A model generated the notes under the pieces. It saw nothing but the letters and a program-made list of their open reading frames with translations. It was not told the origin of the DNA and did not search any database. Made by a program: the position numbers and the translations under genes. A stretch of 64,000 nt of DNA from Sclerodactyla briareus (taxonomy: Eukaryota > Echinodermata > Holothuroidea > Dendrochirotida > Sclerodactylidae): assembly GCA_026419785.1 (NCBI GenBank), contig JAODTK010002788.1, positions 108,540 to 172,539 on the forward strand. The letters are read 5' to 3'. This document shows positions 26,201 to 37,740 of this stretch, piece by piece; the stretch's first letter is position 1; each line of letters starts with the position of its first letter.

Positions 26201-26590
26201 CCGTATAGTTTGTCTCCCTATTAAAAAGTGTTTACATGTTGTCTTGTCTGTACTAGTCACGCAAGCACCACCCGTGGTGATCACTGCATAGGATACCCTA
26301 TGGGGACTCGCAGAGCGGGCAAATGATGATGTTTCTAATTAATTTTCAGGCAAGGATGGTCCACTGGGCAAGAAGTAAGGGGTATTGTAGAAATGATTTG
26401 GAAATGAGATTTTTTTCCAAATTTCGGAGTCGCGGGGGCAGGTTGGGGGTGGAGGCGCAATTGCTTATAGTGTCTAATACCTTATGATGTCTACCAGCCA
26501 CGTTGAAGCGTCGTCAACATTGTTTTTTTCATGATTGCCGCCCGTATTGTAAGTGTCGATTGTATTCTTCGTTAAGGTTTCATGTACACG
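23216..26590. other. No gene recognised
   Basis: Holds a poly-G run at about 23,555-23,566. A possible exon (24,031-24,073, between CATGGGCAG and AG|GTAAGG, open in one phase) is too weak to call. No domain recognised in any open frame. Confidence 0.5.
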
Positions 26591-26594
26591 ATTA

Positions 26595-26835
26595 CGATTG
26601 GTTTCGCCCGACTTTTGTCGCGCCCGACTTTTGGCCGACTTTTGTCGCAACGTGTAAATGTTCTTTTCCATGTCGGCGAAAAAAGTCGGCCCCCCCGCGA
26701 CAAAAATCCGCCATGCGATTTCTTGGAAAAACGTTGCCCGATCTTGTCGACCGTGAATCGCAATTAGTTGAACTTTGTCACAAAGTTCAACATGTTGAAA
26801 CTTTGTTCGGCCGACTTTTGAGGAAACGGGAGCGA
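26595..26835. repeat. CGACTTTTG repeat element with a perfect 12-bp hairpin
   Basis: CCGACTTTTG occurs three times near the left end (26,608-26,645) and once at the right end (about 26,811), with CGACAAAA / AAAAGTCGG reverse forms between. At 26,767-26,791 there is a perfect inverted repeat, GTTGAACTTTGT / ACAAAGTTCAAC with a one-base centre. Related words (TTGTTGAACTTTG, GACTTTTG, AAAGTCG) recur at 44,210-44,320. The open frames here on both strands are by-products of the repeat. Confidence 0.5.
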
Positions 26836-29800
26836 AATTCATGCAGATAACAGATAACGCAGCATTTCAGGCGGTAGATAAGAAAATTTACTGTAAATAA
26901 TGTAAACAGTAATTATTTGAGATGAATGAAACGAGCGGGGGTGGGTTATGATCTCTATGTTTTTGTTTCCAATAATGTAAAAATTGACGTGATTTGAAGT
27001 ATGATATTTTTGTTTCAAATGCCAAAAACGGAGTGCGAAAAATGGCAATTGAGCGATAGCTTCTTTGGTAGGCTGGCGCTTCGTATGTACAGCGCGGTAG
27101 ACCTAGCTGTTTTATACTGCAAAATATTCTTGTGTAGAGGCCTATAGAGAGGCTAGAGCCTAGAGGCCTTATCGCTACACTTGATCTCCAGACAAATATG
27201 GGCCTGGCGATGTGAATAGGATGGACAATGAGAATGATTTTCATCAAAATTACACTAGACTAGCTTAAGGTAGCATAGCCCAGCCTTGGCCGCGGTTGAT
27301 TCCGTAGCCTTGAGTTCCAATTAAAATCCGCCACAACCTCATATCAGACCTGATTATCTACATTGGCCTCGACGTACTTTTTCTCGCCAATATATCGAAG
27401 CCCCAGTACTACAATTAAGGTCGCAGTTAGGCCGGCCAATTTCAGCCAACTGTTTCCTAAGCCGGTTTAGGTGCCGATTCACATGGGCAAAAAAGTAAGA
27501 AATAAATGTTTTAAGTCATAAGACGTCTCTCCAGCTTTTCTTTTTGGATACATTGTCAAATTACTTTGAATTTTGGAAACTTTCAGTTTCACTTGCTAGA
27601 AATGTTTCAAAATGGGGAAACTTACTTCAAGTTCTACTGCAGCCTTGCAAATGCATAAGAAACATCACTATCCCAAAGTTTGGGATAGTTTTGAAGCCAC
27701 TGGGTATACATACTAACATTCAAAAAAAAAAAGCCTCCTCCTTATTTCAGAATTCAGAACAAAAACGGAATTCTATAACATAAGCCTTGGCCTAGCCGAT
27801 CTGAAAAAAATTGAACGAAATCCCTAAGCTTACGGAAATCCCGACATATTAATAAAAGTTATGAAATCCAAGAACATATGAATTCAGCATCGACAAATTT
27901 TACAACACACCCACGGCAGTCATCATTTTTAGGATGCTTTTTGTTTCATGTTGCTGAAACCCCCCTCGAATACCCTCGTTCTACAAGTATAACAATGTAT
28001 CTGCACATGATCTAGCCGAGGCTAGGGCTAACGAAACAAAGCTGCATTATTATTTTTAATACACCTGCTCCTGTAGACTGCCTCCAGTCCTAGTCCTACG
28101 TACATGATAATTTAGCGTGAATACGCGGTATACAACTTACAACTAGTCAACCACACATAGTGACATTACAAGTACACTACAACCACTGACCTGTATATTA
28201 CATTCAGGTCAGTGGTACAACCATGTGAAGGAATATGATTCATTGTACAAAAGTACAACTAATGTTAGGTCTATATAGGCTACAAAGTACAAGTACAACT
28301 TCACACTACTGGTTAAGTATTCTTCTTTTGCACACACCCAGTCAAGCATGAGATTTACGAAGATAGAGACACTCACCTGGAAACAATGTGAAGGAATTAC
28401 CTGTTTACATTTCGAAGAATCATATATAAATATATATATGAATCCTGCATGACAATTTTGGAGCCTTGAAAGACCCGAAAGCCCGAATCGCTTCGGTCGT
28501 AAAAATATTTACGGACCCAGCGCTAAAACTATTTGCCCCTAATCACACCGGAGTAGGCTGTTTCAGAAAAAAAATTATGCCTTGAATTTTCCGTTTTCGG
28601 ATGTTTTCTGAATAGAATAGAGTTTTACGATCAATTGCCATGAAAACGATTTAAACGTCAAGAGGGGGAAGATTGGAAGGAAATCTCGTTCAGGTTTTCA
28701 GGGGAGGGGGGGGGGGGGGAATGATCACTTCGCCCAATTGAAGCCGATCGTTAAGCTCAGTCCTGAGGGAGGTCAGGTCAAACCGTATTTCCTGGCTTCA
28801 TAAAAATCGGCCATCTCGACACGCGAGCGCATTTTCGCCGCGACCAGCGTGTTAAGCTGCAAGAATTGTAAGGCAGTTCGCACAAATTGTAAGAAAGTGG
28901 TGGTCACGTGACTGTGTAATTCAGAAGTTCCGAGTCACGCTAGCCACCCCCCCCCCCCTCCCAGCCAATCCTTCTGCATGAAAGAGATGTACACGGTTAC
29001 CCGAAGAAAAACATGCAAACATTCAGGCCTTATGCTAAAGACAGCAGGAAACAGTCCGCCCCGCCCCCCCCTCTTAAAAACCCCCCCCCCCCCCGTTCAA
29101 GAAGTGTCGAATGAATGTTCAAACGCGCCAAAACAGCGGTGAATCGATGTTAAGTAACTTGTAATTATGTTTCACGGGTGCAAAAAGGTCAATGTTGAAC
29201 ACTCACTTTCCTGAAGGGCAAATTGCTATATAACGAATTACTGACACCGCTGAACGATGTGTAAGTTGTTGCCACGGAATAGGCCCGAAGAAGACACATA
29301 TCAACTTCCTTCAATCTACTTTCTTAAACCAATAACGCCATAACTCAGGAAGATATGTAGCCCAGAATATAGCTGGCAACACATTACAGCTTCTCTGCAA
29401 GTTTTTAAGGACCACACCAGTATTAGCTTGAGATTCATCCGCCGAAAACGGTATCTTCCACAAAAAATTAGTCATAGTATTTTTGGGGGGAATTGCTGTT
29501 CTGGTGAAAGGAAATGCGGATTTATTTGCACCACTCTATCTGAAGGGGGTTATTAACGTACAAATGCCTAAAATCTCATAGAATGGGTCCACTTTTTGCT
29601 GTTTCAAAATTTATGGAGAAAAATAGGGCCCGTCGAATGTCTGTCGGAAAGTGGGGCGGGGAAGTAACATGATAAAATAAACCCCTGGTTAGCTCAAAAG
29701 TGTCAGTAACTGTACATGGCAATTGTCTTGTTGGCGAGGGTTAGACCTCTGCTTCGCACGAGTGTAAACGATTTTGTAGAGATTTCCAGTTGTGAGGATT

Positions 29801-31465
29801 TCTGGAGGCGCCGGATAGCCAGAAACGGACCCAATTGGGGTAAGTCAATGGGAAAATTGATACCGGAGTGCATCCCCTAGAAATTCATCGCTCTGTGCTG
29901 CCAGTTGGAAAGTCAGTTGAGCCATACCAGATATTTGTACTGAAAAAAATCAAAACGGTGGGCCAAATGTTTCCACCAGAAAATCCCACCATCTGGACTT
30001 CACATCTCGTCGCTACAGGCAGAGTGAAGCCCATGCAAGAGTCGAACAGCACTCCATGGGCTTAGATTAATTTTAGGGGACTATTTTTCTGAGGGGTAAC
30101 TTGCCCGATGGGCGGGAGGAACATCAGTCTAGATGTGGTATGCGCACGGAAAAGTCCGTATTAAAAACTAGATTTGCTTTTTATCCTATGAATTATCTGA
30201 ACCAGTCCTAGCAGGTATGCACTTATGAAACTGGACACCACAAAATTTTATTAGATTCAACGGCTCGGTACGCATACGTCTAACACCATGCAGTTTGAAG
30301 AAAGGAGACAACAAGAAAGAAAACACCTAACTACGTACGTATTACACACTGCTACTATTTCAAAAACGGACGTGTTGCGCGCGCATTCTACCGAGTGGGC
30401 GAGCGCACGACTCGACTGACCAAATAATTGACGCTGCACACTGTGCAGCGACAGCGCTCACAGCGACATTCGCGGCGGCAGTCATGAGAATGCACTGTTA
30501 AGGTATAGCACCAGGTAACATATTGGACACATGACAACAGGTGTGCACTGGAAGTTGTAAACAACATTGAATTCCGAGGGTGCTGGTGTGGAGGTATGTC
30601 CTGACATTTATCCTTTCACTGAGCTGAGTCCAACGCCATGCGACATTGTGTTTCGTTGGTACGGTACAATCTGCACCACATCGATGAACCTAACCAAACC
30701 GTAACCACTTGGCTGGTAAACCTGTGGGGTGGGCAACGGTGTCGTGTTGATGAGGTTTCCATGTGCAAGAAGCATCATGGGGAGAGGGGGCAAAGTCCGA
30801 TTACCCACCCCCACGAGCTGCGCTCCGAAAAAAACTGACTACATTTTCGTTCATTTGAAATCCCACTGTGCAAGCGTTCTTCTGTGTTTCTCTTGTCCTG
30901 TACCTTTACCACCTGACCCCCCAGAACAACATGAGCTTTCCTCTCCATGCCACCTCGCAAAATTTTAGTCTGAGAATACCCGTCGCCCTTCTCAATGTTT
31001 CAGTGATTTTTATGTGCATATGTGGGTAAATTATTGCTGATTAGTACCCGTGTTTGGTAGCAACTATCATTCCAAAATCTGAAGCCCTCTCCACACTTTA
31101 ATTGCGGCGCTGGTCTGAGAGGTCCACAACTACTCTCACTCCGTTTGGACACCGGTGACACGGAATCAACAGCCCTCCCCCCCCACTCCATCACACAAAA
31201 CCCTCCATCGATCCGTTCCGTCTATCCATCCATCCTCCGTCCTTCCATCCAGTCGCATCATGAGAAAAAAGTGCATGTAAGATTGCTCATCCCAAGGCAG
31301 TTTAACTGGATATATTTATAGGCTTGATTAGGCCTACTTCGCTTCGGCCGTCACTTTTAGAGTGAAAAAAAAAATCATTCTAAATTCATGACCAAATTGG
31401 AGAAATGACCGAAATCTAAATTGCGAGATTTAATGATCATCTTTCTTACGTAACGGGTCAACTAC
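26836..31465. other. No gene; palindromes and poly-C/G tracts
   Basis: Two perfect inverted repeats: ACTATCCCAAA / TTTGGGATAGT (27,667-27,689, one-base centre) and CCACTGACCTG / CAGGTCAGTGG (28,183-28,215, 11-base loop). Poly-G/C runs at about 28,709, 28,947, 29,067 and 29,081. No open frame with recognisable content. Confidence 0.6.
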
Positions 31466-31850
31466 ACCCCCCCCCCCCGGACAACTACCCTCTGGATACT
31501 TACCCCCGGACAACTAAAACTACCGGTACCGTCCGGCACGTCCCAACCAGACAATAGCCCCCTGGACAAGTCCCACCCGGACAATAAACCCGCGGACAAT
31601 TACCCCCGAAGAACGATACCCCGAGGACAACACCCCTAGACCATTTCCCCGTGACATTAAACCACCCCCAAAGACAAATACTCCCGAGGAAAACTACAAA
31701 CAGGACAGTACTCTCCGGAATAATACCCCCAAGGACAAATACTCCTGTGGACAATTACCTCCCGGACAGGTTCCCCCGAGGACATACAACCCAGTCCAAT
31801 TCTAACCAGACATTCACCACTATGGACGATTACCCCCAATGTGTTTCCGG
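31466..31850 (+). repeat. C-rich minisatellite, unit about 17-20 bp (CCCCCGAGGACAATTAC type)
   Basis: About 18-20 degenerate copies of CCCCcGrGGACAATTAC, with ACAAATAC and CCAATTC variants. The same unit appears as reverse complement (GTAATTGTCCxGGGGG) at 43,150-43,660. Open frames on both strands across this array (for example 31,500-31,754 minus) are produced by the repeat, not a gene. Confidence 0.85.
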
Positions 31851-32039
31851 ACCGCACCTGACGTGGAGGGGTGTCTAGGATTATTGGTAAGCGTTGGCGC
31901 CACGGGTCACAACCCACTCATAATCCGACTAATCAAGAGGATCCGCTGTTCAGCCGAGAGTTTTGTTAATTTGTGGACAGGATGGAAGATGACATACCGC
32001 GGACGAACAATTCACTCGGTGGGGTGGGCCATGAGGTAC

Positions 32040-32175
32040 GCTCACACTTGTCCTGCAACGGCAACGGCGACGCAACGGCAACGGCAAAAATTTGCACATA
32101 GTATAAATGTGTAATGTGCTGTTCACACCACTACGGCAACGGCTATCCGGCAATCCGGCGGAGATTATTGTCGCA
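32040..32175 (+). repeat. GCAACGGCAACGG-type repeat, possible transposon terminus
   Basis: Contains two GCAACGGCAACGGC runs (32,057-32,090) and, after CTGTTCACACCACTAC, a third GGCAACGG (about 32,137). Very similar sequence (AACGGCAACGGCGACGG) flanks the Harbinger-like region at about 37,408. This suggests ends of the same transposon family. Confidence 0.5.
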
Positions 32176-32682
32176 TACGGAGAATTTAGCTCAATGCTTC
32201 CTCCTCTGATTCGTGGTGATGAAAAGTGTATGTAATTGATCCTGCTTTGCTTTTAATTGCACTCCTGGGCATTTGGAAGGAAATAGCTGCCAATTTCTTC
32301 CGTAGATTCGACGATTGTGGGGGGGATTTCTAGGGCCAAAGTGGAGGATTACCCATGTTTTTCATACTGAGGTCTTGAATTTTAAAGCGATAGCCAAAGT
32401 GCATAATTTTTTCAAGTGTTCGTTTCGTCGGCGCGCCGATGGGCGCTTTTCTTCCAGGCGTTGTAGGCTAATATGCGATGTAATTCTTCAGATCCTTTCG
32501 TTCAACAAAAAAAAAAAAAAAAAAAAAATCGATTAATTTCAGAAGCTTGGGGCCAAACTGCCCCCCCCCCAATTATTTCTGAGATGGAGATTCGGGCGAA
32601 AATTCGTGGAAAATTTGGGAGGAAAAAAGAGGAGTGAAAAAAATGCCTGAATTTTTTGCAGACTTTTCGATAAAATAATAAT

Positions 32683-35420
32683 AATAATAATAATAATGGG
32701 GACTTGATAGAGCGCCTATTGCAAAAAGCCTCCAGGCGATTTACAGACCTAATAAACCAAACAGGAATGCGAATAGGTAACAGAAGAAGGAAACAGAAAG
32801 ACACAGAAAGGAACAGAAAGACCAAACAAGGGGAGAAACACACAACAGAGACAGAACAAAAGGGTTAGTCAGACAGATAATGTTAGGTGAAGAGGAACGT
32901 TTTAAGACGCGACTTGAAAGTACCACAGTCTGGGGCCAGACGAATAGATTTTGGGAGAGCATTCCATAAGTGAGGAGCAGGCAAAGCAAACGAACGATCC
33001 CCTTAGACTTGGTGGACGAGCGTGCCATGAATTTGAGCTGATGCTTAGATGCTGACCCTAAAGCTCTAGAAGGAACATGCAGCTGAACAAGCTCTGAGAA
33101 TAAACTAGGAGCCTACAGTTGACATCTTTGTAGTGAGTAAAGAATTTTAAAAGCAATATCTCTGCCTTATCGGGAGCCAGTGAAGCCCTTGCGAAGGCAG
33201 TGGAGTGATATCACACAACGAGAACACAAGAACAAGTCGAGCAGCAAATGTTTTTTGCACTCGCTGAAGCTTGTTCATGAGGTGGTCAGGAGGCCAAACA
33301 ACAAGGAATTAAAAGCATCCAGCTTAGATGGGACGAAGGCATGGATCAGCATGGTGGGTGGTCTTCTGATCGAGGTACTGACGAAGGTTCCCTATCATCT
33401 AATTTGCGTGCAGAGCAGCTTTACAAAGGGTTTGCACATGGCTAGACATTTTCAAAGAGAGTCCCATGATTATTCCTAAATTCGAACTCGAGATACAGGT
33501 TCGATGACATAGTTGCCGACATTGATGGTGGGACGCCAAGACACTACTGAAGTGTGAAGAGAATTAAACAAACTCTGTCTTCTTTCTTGTCATTCAGCAC
33601 AAGCATTGAACGGCACCAGAATCTTATGTCGGTGATACATGTTTCCATCTTATTCACGCGACTGCAACGTCAAGAAGGCATTCGAATGTCAGATGAGGCT
33701 GAGTTTCGTCAGCAATAGGCGACAGACTACTGGGATCCCGTGGGCTGCACAACAGTCTTGTAAGTGGAGCCTGAAAGAATCTGACAGCGATAGGCCCTGA
33801 CCATCCCTGATGGACACCACAATCAAGAAGGGGTAGGACGGGACATAGTATTCTATAGTAACAGACTGAGTTCGAAAACCGAACAATAGCTAGCCAACCA
33901 CTCAAGCGCCTACCAGTAACACGTATCTCTCAGCAAGGGGATTGATCAGCCGGGAATGGTCTATGGGTCGAATGCAGCACAGCACTAAAATCGAGCAGAA
34001 CAAAGATAGCTTCGTTGCTCTATCAACGCAAATAAGATTTCGTTCTGTACACGAAGCAGTGCAGTTTCGGTTCTATGAAAGGGACGGTACCGACTGCATG
34101 GGGCATGAAGCTGGGTTTCAACAATATAGCGTTGCAGCTGATCACACCACTCTTTCAATAACCTTCCCAAGAAAGGAAGATTTGAAATCCTGCGTAAGTT
34201 GGCGAAGCTTTCAGCATCCAAGCTGGTTTTTCAGCAGCGGAGTGCACCTGCATGCTTCACCAGTGAAGATGGAAAAACACCGAAGACAAGGAGTTGTTTA
34301 CGATCCAGTAATAGTAGGAAAGAACAGGTGAAGACAAGATCTGAGAAAGTGTGGCAGTAGAGGATCCAAAGAGTCATTGGACTTGATAGTGAGAGCTTGG
34401 ATGATGCGGAGTACCTCACTTTTCATAATCACAAGAAAAATTAGTAAAGCTTGTCTCAGTGCGGGCCATAAGAGGAGCGATGTAAAAACAGGATTCAGAC
34501 CATTACGGAGTTTCATGACCTTACTGCTGAAAAACTCATTGAGAGAATTTGCCAAATCCTCAGCTTCATCATGACAGGCAACGATCTTTGTGCTTAGGAG
34601 ACGTGAGTTTATTGATGACAGAGAAGTTCTTTGAGCGGACGTGAGATAAGATCAGTGTGATAGATCGGCTTGACTTAGCAATGAGGCTTTTGTAAGATTA
34701 CAATTTTCATATAAATTTCCTTATCTACAGCACGTCTGACTTCAACCACTTGCAGTTTCATGACGACGCAAGCTCTCTCTTGGCAGCACGAAGAGTATCA
34801 GAATACCAATGTGCATGAGGAACGAAAATGACAGTTCTATGCACCAATTGTGCATGGCTGTCGAATGCACTAGTCAGAATGTTTTTGTTATTTCCCGGAC
34901 CAAGGGAATCGAGGTCATAGCGAGGATGAGCGAAGCGAGGTCTGATTGGCGTACATGTCATCAGCTGACATAGTAGTACACGGGCCGTTATTTTCTTGGA
35001 GTCACGGTCCATGACGGCAGATGTTATGACGACACTTGATTGCATAATGGTCTGATGGTAAGCCAGGCTGTATAAGGACACTTTTACAGGTCGTCATCCT
35101 CCCTGGAGATTGATATGTCAGCATGCGATTACAGTATGCGTGGGGTCACGGATATGTTGCGCAGATTGTAGTGTCCAATAAGTTGAGAACTACCGGCATC
35201 ACGGTCCATTCACAACATCAACATGGATGTTGAAATCCCCAGTCCTAACAGATGGGTAGAGCCGACAGTCAAATATCCAGGAGGGAAGAGAATTCCTCAA
35301 GAACAGTGAGAAGTAGCCTAGTTCTTTTTGCTGTGGGGGTCGTATAGGACCACACTGCGAAAAACGTGCAGAAGAAGAGATGGTTAGGTCCATGTATTCA
35401 AAGGAATTGGACATACATAT
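32683..35420 (-). mobile_element. L2-like LINE, long copy (endonuclease part, RT, 3' (ATT)n end)
   Basis: On the minus strand the element begins within the endonuclease (SFEYMDLTISSS, then TGDFNIHVDVVN near 35,207-35,240). It continues through SSVVITSAV- and HAPLVHRT-like stretches, then the RT: FHRTETALLRVQNEIL (about 34,070), TQSVTIE (about 33,865), CGVHQG in place of CGVPQGS (about 33,800-33,821), ADETQ in place of YADDTQ (about 33,700). It ends with GCGCCTxxxGGCTTTTTGCAATAGGCGC and a run of ATT (AAT on the plus strand, 32,677-32,697). The 3' hairpin plus ATT tail and the motif style suit the L2/CR1-related group. Frameshifts and altered RT residues show it is inactive. Truncated at the 5' end near 35,420. 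Same family as the two short copies at 49.9 and 51.3 kb, but more diverged from them than they are from each other. Confidence 0.88.
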
Positions 35421-36179
35421 GTCGTGACGTTAAATATGGAGACCATCACGAATCAAAATGCAATAATCCCACCAGCCTCTACCACCCACGATAAGAATGA
35501 ACAATATATTTTGGGCAAAATGCCCGAGAAACATGCATTTTTTTTTTTCCTCAGCGCTTCGCGCGCGCCGTTAGTTCCAAGTCTTGTAAACATTCGGGTA
35601 CAAATTTTTTGCTCCCCCCAATTGGGAGTGGTCCCGTCACGCCTATGGCTTCTCCCTTCGATCCCCGCCGGAGACCGTTCGGTAGACCCCTGGGATCCCA
35701 CGCAAACCAAGAGTTAAAAGTAATAAAAAACACATGGAGATGGGAGCTATTGAGCCTGTCAAGTGCAGTTTCCGTCGAAACTGGAGGTATGAACTCTGAA
35801 ATTGTGGGCATACAGAAGATCTGCTGTATTTGTATGCTCATTTTCATGTTCTCATTCTACTGTTTCCGTCAAAGTATTTACCTGCAGGCCCACATTCTGG
35901 TACCCACAGCTGGTCACGTTTTGATACTCCAATATTTGGAAGCTTGGAGGAACAATTCTTTCGCAAATAGGCCTATAATAGATTTTTTTCCTCATCGTCT
36001 ATGCAACAAAGTATGTCCCTAGTCCTAGATTAAGAAGCCGCATTTTGATCTATTTACATCGTAAGGCAGAACAAATTGTTCTAGACAGTCAGTTTTTTCC
36101 CTTTAAAAAGGAATTCAAATTCAAAACATAAGTTTTCCAAAATTTCCCCCCTCCCTTTCCCACCACTCTCCAAGCTCGT
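35421..36179. other. No gene recognised
   Basis: Includes a dispersed-repeat-like stretch (35,530-35,700: CCCGAGAAACATGCA, T-run, then GCGC-rich sequence) resembling part of 10,250-10,440. The 137-codon open frame at 35,609-36,022 has no recognisable motif. Confidence 0.5.
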
Positions 36180-37440
36180 TTCACATATAACAGAGCAACA
36201 GCACGGCAACGCAACGCTTCGTTACCTATGTTCCAGTTTTAAGGCGCCGTGACCATAACGGGTAGACTGACACAAGCCCCAGAAGGTCGGGCATTAGCAA
36301 TCGTGGACAAGACCCTGATACACCGGGAATGCGTAACCAGATGGTTTTACACTGTCCAAAAAAATGTTTGCACGGCAGTCACGTAGATCGTATAAAACGG
36401 GGAAAACCGCAACAAACGTGATAGTGCGTCTAGGTCCTTGAAGGAATTGGCGCAGACTTGGCGCATTGGAACGGGGCGATCTGGTGTTTCCCGGCAGAGC
36501 GGAACTTCGTGTCTAGTCTCCAATTGTTGGTTTCACACTCTTTTGCAAAATCTCGTCGAAGAGCCTCTGCTGGGGGGGGGCCCCCCCCCATCCTCAGATA
36601 GTTTCGTGGAAAGTGTCGACACCCTGGCGCGGGAGCTCCTGTAATAACGTTTCGTAGTGACCAAGTTTGCTAGCCTTTGTCTCCCTGCCAACCCTGCGCG
36701 AACCCCATGTGGACCTCTTGTTGCCTTCTCATCCGCCTTCCTCGTCTTCTCCCTGTCTTTCCTGTCCTCCTGCAATACACTCTGCGCGAACTGCTGCTGA
36801 TCCTGCACTGACGGCAAAAGACACATGTATTCTCCCAGCAGCAAGCAAATACAAAGTCTTCTTGGCAATTCATAATGTGATCTCGATCGAAGTCCTCCTA
36901 TCACACTTTGATTGCTGATTCTCGTTGGCATATTTGTATATCGTGAGCAGAAACGCCAAAAAGCTATACCCCCGGTTGCAAACACGTCACATCGTTCGGT
37001 CGCAAGAGCCTTCTGCAACATGAAGAACTTGTCAAAACGGGGTTGGGGGCCCAGAACTTGCAGAAAATTAACAGAAACGGTGAGAAACGGTAAGGGAACC
37101 CCCATCTGAACGTGATATGCCGTAAGGAACACAGTGGCAATACTAAAAAACGCTGTGGACCGCGGGCTGAAACGTACTGCGGGCTGCGCCTGTGAGTCTC
37201 CAGGCAGCATATTTCGCCCCTACTAGGGGGGGAAAAAAAACCCGCCACGGCCACACGGATACCGTTATAGACCTTAGCAAACATAACAGACCTAACACGA
37301 CTTAAATATCTGGATCATTTTTTTTTTCTCAAAACTCCACGGCTCAACCTTTCGGACAACGTGTCTGCCATGGCCAACCGGGAAGATAGTGTAAACGCAG
37401 CATAAAAACGGCAACGGCGACGGCTACGGCAATCAATCTG
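36180..37440 (-). mobile_element. PIF/Harbinger-type transposon remnant (N-terminal transposase)
   Basis: On the minus strand, in shifting frames, the order matches the N-terminal part of Harbinger DDE transposases: a basic RKxR / WVRPWL-like segment (about 36,680-36,760), GHYETLLQEL (36,632-36,661), a FHET-like segment (about 36,610), FDEILQ (about 36,540-36,560), VKPTI, then DTKFRSA (36,492-36,512). The catalytic DDE half is not visible, so the copy is truncated. A perfect G9C9 block (36,572-36,589) sits in the frame and causes a shift. GCAACGG-rich sequence lies at both sides (36,205-36,225 and 37,405-37,435), but in direct rather than inverted order, so element ends are not resolved. The 225-codon open frame on this strand joins this fragment to unassigned upstream sequence. 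Confidence 0.65.
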
Positions 37441-37611
37441 GTATCACTGTCTGGTATAAGTTATGCCGCATCCGGCAAAACATTACCGCACACAACAAAA
37501 CGGTTACATGCCGACTTGACCTACAGAGCCTAACAAAACAAACACCCGTAGGAACGTGGAAGGATCGCGTATCCCTAGCGGGTACCGTTTTCCCTCCTCC
37601 CCCGGTAAAAA

Positions 37612-37740
37612 GATAGGAAGCTGGAGGAAAGAAGAGGAGGGAAACGAAAAGGGGAAGGTAAGGTAAGGAAGGTGGGTAATGGGGAAGAAAGAAAGAGTGA
37701 AAAAGGATAGGAAAAAGTGAAGGAAAGAGCATGAACTGAG
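37612..37740 (+). other. Polypurine tract, about 130 bp
   Basis: Almost only A and G on the plus strand with a few T and C interruptions. Sequence of this kind can form triplex (H-) DNA. No gene. Confidence 0.8.

Noticed and set aside
31500..31754. Cysteine/glycine-rich frame that looks like a repetitive secreted protein
   Set aside because: Produced by the CCCCxGGACAATTAC minisatellite, whose unit length is not kept in multiples of three.
36533..37210. 225-codon open frame on the minus strand as a single gene
   Set aside because: Only its C-terminal part overlaps Harbinger-like sequence, and there in a shifted frame. The N-terminal half shows no recognisable protein.
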